The notes beneath the pieces are model-generated. The model was not told the DNA's origin, did no database searches, and saw nothing but the letters and a program-made list of their open reading frames with translations. From assembly GCA_028752905.1 (NCBI GenBank), contig JAQNBH010000015.1, positions 13,158,036 to 13,222,035 of the forward strand: 64,000 nucleotides of DNA, given 5' to 3'. Position numbers and translations under genes: made by a program. Every line of letters starts with the position of its first letter. Position 1 is the first letter of the stretch. This document shows positions 24,201 through 33,200 of this stretch, in pieces. This DNA comes from Cladorhizidae sp. MBARI D1340-BT2. Taxonomy: Eukaryota > Porifera > Demospongiae > Poecilosclerida > Cladorhizidae.

Positions 24201-27200
24201 AACTTGGACCAGAAGACTAAATTTAAGTTCATGCTTATTAACTTGGACCAGAAGACTAAATTAAGTTCATGCTTATTAACTTGGACCAGAAGACTAAATT
24301 AAGTTCATGCATATTAACTTGGACCAGAAGACTAAATTAAGTTCATGCTTATTAACTTGGACCAGAAGACTAAATTAAGTTCATGCTTATTAACTTGGAC
24401 CAGAAGACTAAATTAAGTTCATGCTTATTAACTTTAACTTGGACCAGAATACTCTAAATTAAGCTCATCCATATTAACTTGGACCAGAAGATGCTTATTA
24501 ACTTGGACCAGAAGACTAAATTAAGTTCATGCTTATTAACTTGGACCAGAAGACTCTAAATTAAGTTCATCCATATTAACTTGGACCAGAAGACTAAATT
24601 AAGTTCATGCTTATTAACTTTAACTTGGACCAGAAGACTTTAAATTAAGCTCATCCATATTAACTTGGACCAGAAGACTAAATTAAGTTCATGCTTATTA
24701 ACTTGGACCAGAAGACTAAATTAAGTTCATGCTTATTAACTTGGACCAGAAGAGTTCATGAATATTAACTTGGACCAGAAGACTAAATTAAGTTCATGCT
24801 TATTAACTTGGACCAGAAGACTAAATTAAGTTCAGGCTTATTCATTTGGACCAGAACACTCTAAATTAAATTCATGCTTATTAACTTGGACCAGAAGATT
24901 CTAAATTAAGTTCATGCTTATTAACTTGGACCAGAAGATTCTAAATTAAGTTCATGCTTATTCAGAAGACTCTAATTAAGTTCATGCATACTACCGGAAG
25001 ACTATAAATTATCTGGGGGTGGTCTGTGTCTTCATAATTTGAATATATACTACACTGTAGTGACTAAAAATTGTGCCACTCACATCCACTTTATACCAGA
25101 TAACTCTGTTTCCTGTGGCTGTGCAGCTTTTGGTTTCTTCGATTATGAACTATTATAGAGATTTTCCAAGAGGAAGGAGGGAAAAACTTGTAGTACAGTG
25201 GAACCTCTACTAGCGGACATTCCCTATAGCGGACACCTACCTTATAATGGACAGGAGCACACGCACCAATTGGCTCTGCCATTGAAATAGTACTCAGTCA
25301 CCCTCCCTGTAACGGACACCTCTCAATTCCGGCTAACGGACAGCTCTTAGTGCACCCAAAGCTCATTGTGTAGAAATAAACCTAACGGACAGTGGGTGAG
25401 GCCAGTACTGATCACGTGCGCATGCCAATTAATAATTATAATAACAATAAAATGTTATGCATGAAACATCTTGTGAAATGTAGTATTGTAGTCTAATGGT
25501 AGTCTAAAGTAGGCCTCTTGCTTGGAGAGATGCTGCTATATCTCTTATTCTGTTAACGTAAGGCTGTGGTCAATACAAACGGTAGGTAGCTGGAACTTCA
25601 ACTCCATAGGTAGCTGGAACTTCAACTCCATATCCCGCTCCTCTGCTGACTGTCTCCTGTGACCTCAACAAATGCTTTATTGCAGTCTCTCCTCAGGAAC
25701 TGTGAGATTGTAGAGGAAATGTTGTACGCAACATGACCTACAACTTCGCCGTCTTTGATTACGGCCACAGCAGACTGGTCCTCGGCATTATCTGGCTCCC
25801 GTTTGAGTAGCAGAACTTCCCCAATGTGAGGTGTCCACACTTCTTTGTACACATGGTGTCCTCTGATATAGGACTGAATCTCTGTCACACTCAAAGACAT
25901 TGCACCACCACCAGGTCCACTACTGACTACAGGCTTGGAAGCGATCTCACGCGCCAGCCACACGAACTGTGTCAAGGCTATGCCCATCTATCGAATGTGT
26001 GCCGGGTTAGCAGCTGCTTCATTCGAGTCATGCAAGCGTAGATATCATCTCTCTTTACAGAAAAAGATTGAGGAAGCTGAGAAGAATGCTGGTGTTACTG
26101 TACGTTCACTTGGTGAACTCTTCGGCTGTGGAAAGACCCAAATTTCAGATATTTTGAAAAACAAGGAATCTATTGTCACCTTGTATGAAACAAATGCTTC
26201 AAGCTCTTTGTCTCGTACAAACAAGAGATCTCGTGTGTCCGAATACTCGGAGATTAACGATGCTTTATATCAATGGTACCTCCTGACATGCTCAAAGAAC
26301 ATTTACCCCTGTAGGCCCCAGCTTACTGAAAAAGCCAAGGAAATTGCTGTAATCCTGGACAAGGAGTTTAAGGGAAGCAATGGATGGTTGGAAAAGTGGA
26401 AGAAGCGATATAACATTAGAAGAGTGACTGTGTGTGGAGAATCAGGTGATGTACAAGGGGATACTGTTGAGTCATGGAAGGAGAGATTGCCCGAGATTTT
26501 GAGGGGATATGCAAAGGAAGATATCTATAACCTAGATGAAACAGGATGCTTTTGGAGGCTCTTCCAGAGCAAGGATTTGCTCAGAAGGGGGAAAAGTACA
26601 AGGGTGGGAAGAAGTGTAAGCAGAGGGTCACAGTGACCTTCATAGTGAATGGAGCTGGTGATAAGGAGACTCCTATTGTAATCTGGCAATCAGAAAACCC
26701 CAGGTGTTTTCGAGGTATGGATAAAAATAGTCTACCAGTCAAGTATTATCACCAGAAAAAAGCCTGGATGACAGGAGAAATCTTGGAAGCAGTATTGACC
26801 TCTTTTAACCGTAAAATGAGCATTAAAAAGATCAATTTTGCTTTTTACTGGTTGCCACCCAGAAATCTGCTCTCCTTACTCTATTCCCTGTCTGCTCTCC
26901 TTACTCTATTCCCTGTCTGAAAATTTAAAAGAAAAATATAGTAATATAAAAATAGTTTTTCTTCCACCAAATACATCTAAATTACAGCCACTAGACTTGG
27001 GGGATCATCCAGAACTTCAAGGTCCATTATCGTCTGCTTCTCCTTCGCTATGTGTTAGCTAAGATTGATGATTGCAGTTGTGCTTCTGAGATAACGAAGT
27101 CTATTAATGTACTAACTGCAATCAGGTGGATATCTCAGGCATGGAGTGAAGTAAAACCAGAAATGATATCAAGTGCTTCAGAAGTGGTGGTGTTCTTAAT

Positions 27201-30200
27201 AGTGAGTTGGGTGTGACCAGCTTAAATGAAGAAGATCCTTTTCAAGAAATTGATGCAGAATTTGTACTAGGTGCACTCATTTCAAAGACAATGGGTAGTT
27301 GTTCACCTGATCAGATGAGTATGTCAACGGAGACAATCTTCCTGTATGTACCGAGTTTTATGATGATGCCAGGGAAGAAAGCTTCTTAGCAAGCCTTTCT
27401 GAGCAGTCATCCATTGTTGAATGTGAGGAAGCACTTACAGATTGGGAAGAGCTAGACCTACTACCACCTCCCCCCAAATTGAGAAACTATGGAGAAGCTA
27501 TACAACCATTAGAGGGTCAAAAACTTTTTGGAAAGCCGTGCATGTTTTACCGAAGCCTTGAGTACCAGTTCTCTAATTGATAAAGTAGCTTGTCTTCATT
27601 CAGTTAATGCCAGACAAAGTACTCTACATTCATACTTCCCTGCCATTCACACTGAATAACTGCATCAATTTATGTCTACAATTAACAATATAATATTAGT
27701 ATCTTGTAATTATTATGTAAACATAATTATATTATACATAATATCTACAATTGATGAATGAACAAACAATCCACGTTCTCCACCTATTATAATGATAAAA
27801 TGAGAATAACGGGGGGAAACTTCTGAATAAGGGACACCTCCAAATAATAGACAAAAGTCCTCGTCCCAATGCATCCGTTATTCAGAGGTTCCACTGTAGA
27901 TATCCTCATGAGCTTTAAAAAAATAATAGCGCAGTAAAAATAGGGTCATCACTTTGGAAGTGCTTGGGGGCAAACAACAACAAACTTGTGGTCCAGGGAC
28001 AGAAGCAATGGTTACCTAGACCACACCTACTAATGACTCCATAATATACACATGCAATAGGCTAGTGCTTTTATAATTTTGGGTATGCATAGATGATTCT
28101 TGCTTGTAAAGGTAAAGGATCATCGAGTAATAGCCACTACTACTCATCAACTTAATCCTCGATGTCGCTGCTGAAAATGTGTCGGATATCCTTGTGGCAT
28201 TTCACTGCAAAGTCGCTGAGCCATGTCGATCCATCTCTTCAGAGTTTTGATCATTCTTGTGATTTTGTCATCGTTTTTAATCGTGCTCTTTAGTATACAT
28301 GCGTGAAGAACAGGTAGCAGTCAGCCATTACAATTAATAAACTTTAAAAAAAGAGAACACTATTTACCTACCAATTCGATGGCAGTTCTGACCTGCTTTG
28401 TGGAGGAAGGTATGGTATGGTGGTTTTGCAAGCTTAATTATAATTATTATTGACTTCCATCCCAAAAGGTGATGCAACTGCTGGTTATTTAATAATAATT
28501 ATTATTTTACAGGTCGATGCCAATCTTGACGAAGAATTTGTTATTGTTTAATTATGATCCAGCACTTCTGAAATATCATTGAATATGATTGTCATTAATT
28601 AAGCACACCTAAATAATGAGAAGTTCAGATTAATGAGAAGTTCAGATTAATATTAACGAGTTAATAATTAACCACTTGTTAAGGCTTACAACTCCTTTAT
28701 AATGTCAGCCTTAGGACATGTTGATCATAATGTCAGCAAAAGGGTTGTCCTGTGAACAACAGAGAAAGAAAGAAAACCAGGCCATGCAGTCAATTGATTT
28801 TCAATACATGGATACTTCTTATAGACACTAATTATTTTTGTAGCTGACCAGTGTGGTCTTCAAAGTTGGAGTCATGTGAGGAAAGTCTGTAACTTTTTGC
28901 CACAAACCAAAATGCTAGCCACTAAAAAAATATTAAATTTCTAGTGGTTGTATTGTTCTGTGGCCTTTTGGTCTATGCCCGGGTCTTGTGGGGTGATAGT
29001 TACCCTGTGTTATATGTGCTGGGGTGATTGTTATGCTGTGTTATGTGTGGTGGGGTGGTAGTTACGCTGTGTTATGTGTGGTGGGGTGATAGTTACGCTG
29101 TGTTATGTGTGGTGTGGTGATTGTTATGCTGTACGCTGTGTTAATGTGTGGTGCATGATAGTTACTCGTGTGTTATATATATGTACCTTTGGGTACGTAT
29201 CATATCATACCATCACTCTGCTCGTTGTCCTTGTCTTCATTCATTACCATCTACCCATCAACTATCACCATAGTCACTCTCCTACAAGAGTCTGTCCTGG
29301 GAAGGCCTAGGGCCTGCACAAAAGACACATGCTGCAAACAAGCAGTGTGGTTAGCTGCAAACTCATCCTCCCCGCCATACCATCACTTATGCTGTTGTTG
29401 CTATGGACCAAGCATTGCTATTAGCATATTGATTGTTTATTGAACACAAAGGGAAATAGTGGCATCACTTATGCTGTTGTTGCTATGGACCAAGCATTGC
29501 TATTAGCATATTGATTGTTTATTGAACACAAAGGGAAATGGTGGCATCACTTATGCTGTTGTTGCTATGGACCAAGCATGCTATTAGCATATTGATTGTT
29601 TATTGAACACAAAGGGAGATAGTGGCATCACTTATGCTGTTGTTGCTATGGACCAAGCATGCTATTAGCATATTGATTGTTTATTGAACACAAAGGGAAA
29701 TGGTGGCATCACTTATGCTGTTGTTGCTATGGACCAAGCATTGCTATTAGCATATTGATTGTTACAAAGGGAAATAGTGGCATCACTTATGCTGTTGTTG
29801 CTATGGACCAAGCATGCTATTTAGCATATTGATTGTTTATTGAACACAAAGGGAAATGGTGGCATCACTTATGCTGTTGTTGCTATGGACCAAGCATGCT
29901 ATTAGCATATTGATGTTTATTGAACACAAAGGGAAAATGTGGCATCACTTATGCTGTTGCTATGCACCAAGCATGCTATTGGCATATTGATTGTTTATTG
30001 AACACAAAGGGAAATGGTGGCATCACTTATGCTGTTGTTGACTTATGCTGTTGTTGCCATGGACCAAACATGCTATTGGCATAGAGATTATGTTTGTTGA
30101 ATACAAAGGGAAATGGTGGTGGTGGAGGGGAAGTGAGGCTCAATTTTGCTGAGGTTCTTATAGTAGCTTCACTCCCTCAACCAAATGTCCACCATTCATG

Positions 30201-33200
30201 TCACTTATTTCTGCCCTCAACATCCCAACCTCACCATCCTTAAAACACAGGTTTGTATCCTTGCCACATGTTTGCCCTTATCCTCACCATGTGTTCACCC
30301 TTATCTTGACCAATGTGTTGAACCAGTCTTTCACAATTACGAGGTCGTTATCCACCCCCATGCCCCACCACACACACACACACACCTCACCTTTGGTTTC
30401 TCTGACCCATTATGCACTCACCTTACCACATCCCCACTCTCATCACAACCCAGCAGGCATATCTTCACCACACCAAGCATCGTTGTTTGCTACCTTTCCT
30501 CTCTTGTGCACGCACTGCACACACACACAGGTCCTCAAGTCCACAGCCAATGTGGCTGAAGCAGAGGCACTATTCGGTCACTTCTCATCTGTATGCGAGG
30601 AAGATGGCAGATGGCTGTCCTTGCGAGACGTGGTGATGCTGAGGAAGATGCCGAGGAGGATGTTGGTTCAGCCACTCACCGTCTTGCAAGGTTTGTTTGC
30701 TGTTCATAGGATTTGTCTCGTGCAGCACTATGGCTGTTACATGATTACTCATGCATGCATTTTCTGATACATATCCCTCGAATAATATTCACCCTATTCA
30801 CCCGAGTGTAGAGGCTAATTTTTTTAAACAGAATAACAGTCACCGTCGGCTAGCATCTGTATCTTGCATGTGTAGTATGCAAATCATGCTAGGCTGCTAG
30901 GTTTATGCCGAGTCAGCAGCATGGGCATTCTGTCTCGTGCAGCACTATGGCTGTTACATGATTACTCATGCATGCATTTTCTGATACATATCCCTCGAAT
31001 AATATTCACCCTATTCACCCGAGTGTAGAGGCTAATTTTTTTAAACAGAATAACAGTCACCGTCGGCTAGCATCTGTATCTTGCATGTGTAGTATGCAAA
31101 TCATGCTAGGCTGCTAGGTTTATGCCGAGTCAGCAGCATGGGCATTCTTCAACCAGCTTTTGCTCAGCTACTTGCAGGAACTGAGAAATGGTGGTAATTG
31201 AAATGGTGTGACATGAAGTGGTTTCCCTCGTTTACGACTGTGTAGTGGGAAGCCTTCGGCAGTGGGAAACTTGGATGGTGGAAATCTTCATTTGATCATC
31301 GTTAATCCTCGGAAGAAAATTTCGAATAAAAAATAAAATCGCACCCAAACCCACCCAAACCCATTTTCAGTCTTGTGATAGCATGCAGTGATCCTTGGAT
31401 TTCAATCTGTGGAGACATCTGGGATGCTTCAGTTGGAGAGAAGCGTTGCCTTGCCAAGGGGAGACTAACACCATGTATGTGAACGTCGTCTTGCGGGCCA
31501 TACCCCTTTACATAGTACCAAATTGCTTTGCCTGCATAGTAATTTGGTAAAGGGGTAAAGGGTCTAAGACATGAGAGGTTCAGATTTTGTGTACCAACAA
31601 AAAAATTCAACTACCACACTATACGGTGTGTGACGGTGTGTGGTTGAGCTCATTAAAAAAAAGATATTTTTTTACAATGGAGTATATCCATGGATTAGCC
31701 ATAAAAGATTTAAACTTAATATAGTTTAAAATGCATCCCTTCTGCTGTTCTGTAGTTTTTAATTTCAAAACATTTCTTTGTTGTGACTGTATTCACACAA
31801 TAATAATACATGGTTGTTATTTGTGATTGTTGTTATGATTATTGTTATCGTCATTAGTTCTTATTTTTTGGCTGACATAAAAATACTTGAAGGATCCCCG
31901 ATGAAGACCAAAGTAATTAGGTTGAAACGTTTGGCACAAAAGAGAACAGTTCAAGTATTTTCATTTGTTATTTACTTAGCAATAAACAGCAATAACAATA
32001 ATAATAACAGCAACGATAATAACAGCAACAAAAAGAGAGAAAAACCTTTTATTGCATTTCAATGAAGTATGTGCAAAGTAATGAGTGACGATAATAACCT
32101 GGGACATGAGGACAACCAGATAATAACCTGGGACATGAGGACAACCAGATAATAAAGCCTGGGGCACGAGGACAACCAGATAATAACCTAGGACATGAGG
32201 ACAACCAGATAATAACCTAGGACACGTAGGACAACCTGATAATAACCTAGGACATGAGGACAACCAGATAATAACCTAGGACACGTAGGACAACCAGATA
32301 ATAACCTAGGACACGAGGACAACCAGATAATAACCTGGGACATGAGGACAACCAGATAATAACCTAGGACACGTAGGACAACCAGATAATAACCTAGGAC
32401 ATGAGGACAACCAGATAATAACCTGGGACATGAGGACAACCGGATAATAACCTAGGACACGAGGACAACCAGATAATAACCTAGGACATGAGGACAACCA
32501 GATAATAACCTAGGACACGAGGACAACCAGATAATAACCTAGGACATGAGGACAACCAGATAATAATCTAGGACATGAGGACAACCAGATAATAACCTAG
32601 GACACGAGGATAACCAGATAATAACCTAGGACACGAGGACAACCAGATAATAACCTAGGACACGAGGACAACCAGATAATAACCTGGGACACGAGGACAA
32701 CCAGATAATAACCTATGACACGTAGGACAACCTGATAATAACCTAGGACACGAGGACAACCAGATAATAACCTAGGACATGAGGACAACCAGATAATAAC
32801 CTAGGACACAAGGATAACCAGATAATAACCTAGGACACGAGGACAACCAGATAATAACCTAGGACACGAGGACAACCAGATAATAACCTAGGACATGAGG
32901 ACAACCAGATAATAACCTAGGACATGAGGACAACCTGATAATAACCTAGGACATGAGGACAACCAGATAATAACCTAGGACATGAGGACAACCAGATAAT
33001 AACCTAGGACACGAGGACAACCAGATAATAACCTGGGACATGAGGACAACCAGATAATAACCTAGGACACGAGGTCAACCAGATAATAACCTAGGACATG
33101 AGGACAACCAGATAATAACCTAGGACATGAGGACAACCAGATAATAACCTAGGACATGAGGACAACCAGATAATAACCTAGGACACGAGGACAACCAGAT

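Larger units (their letters stand above)
16985..24990. repeat. 39-bp satellite with two TTAA sites per unit, interrupted by five TTAA elements
   Basis: The unit holds TTAAGTTCATGCTTATTAAC and TTGGACCAGAAGACTCTAA. Array segments are 16985-17155, 17863-18912, 20649-20858, 21305-21975 and 24085-24990, about 3 kb in all. The rest of the span is inserted elements. Some units lack TCT and are shorter. Confidence 0.95.
25196..27896 (+). mobile_element. pogo/Tigger-like DNA transposon (2.7 kb)
   Basis: Ends CAGTGGAACCTCTACTAG and, reversed, CAGTGGAACCTCTGAATA, flanked by TA on both sides (25194-25195, 27897-27898), the classic pogo arrangement. Repeated CGGACA sub-terminal motifs fill 25215-25395. 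It contains a broken transposase on + and an antisense HIRAN-like ORF. It lies just past the satellite in the DPP3 intron. Confidence 0.88.
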
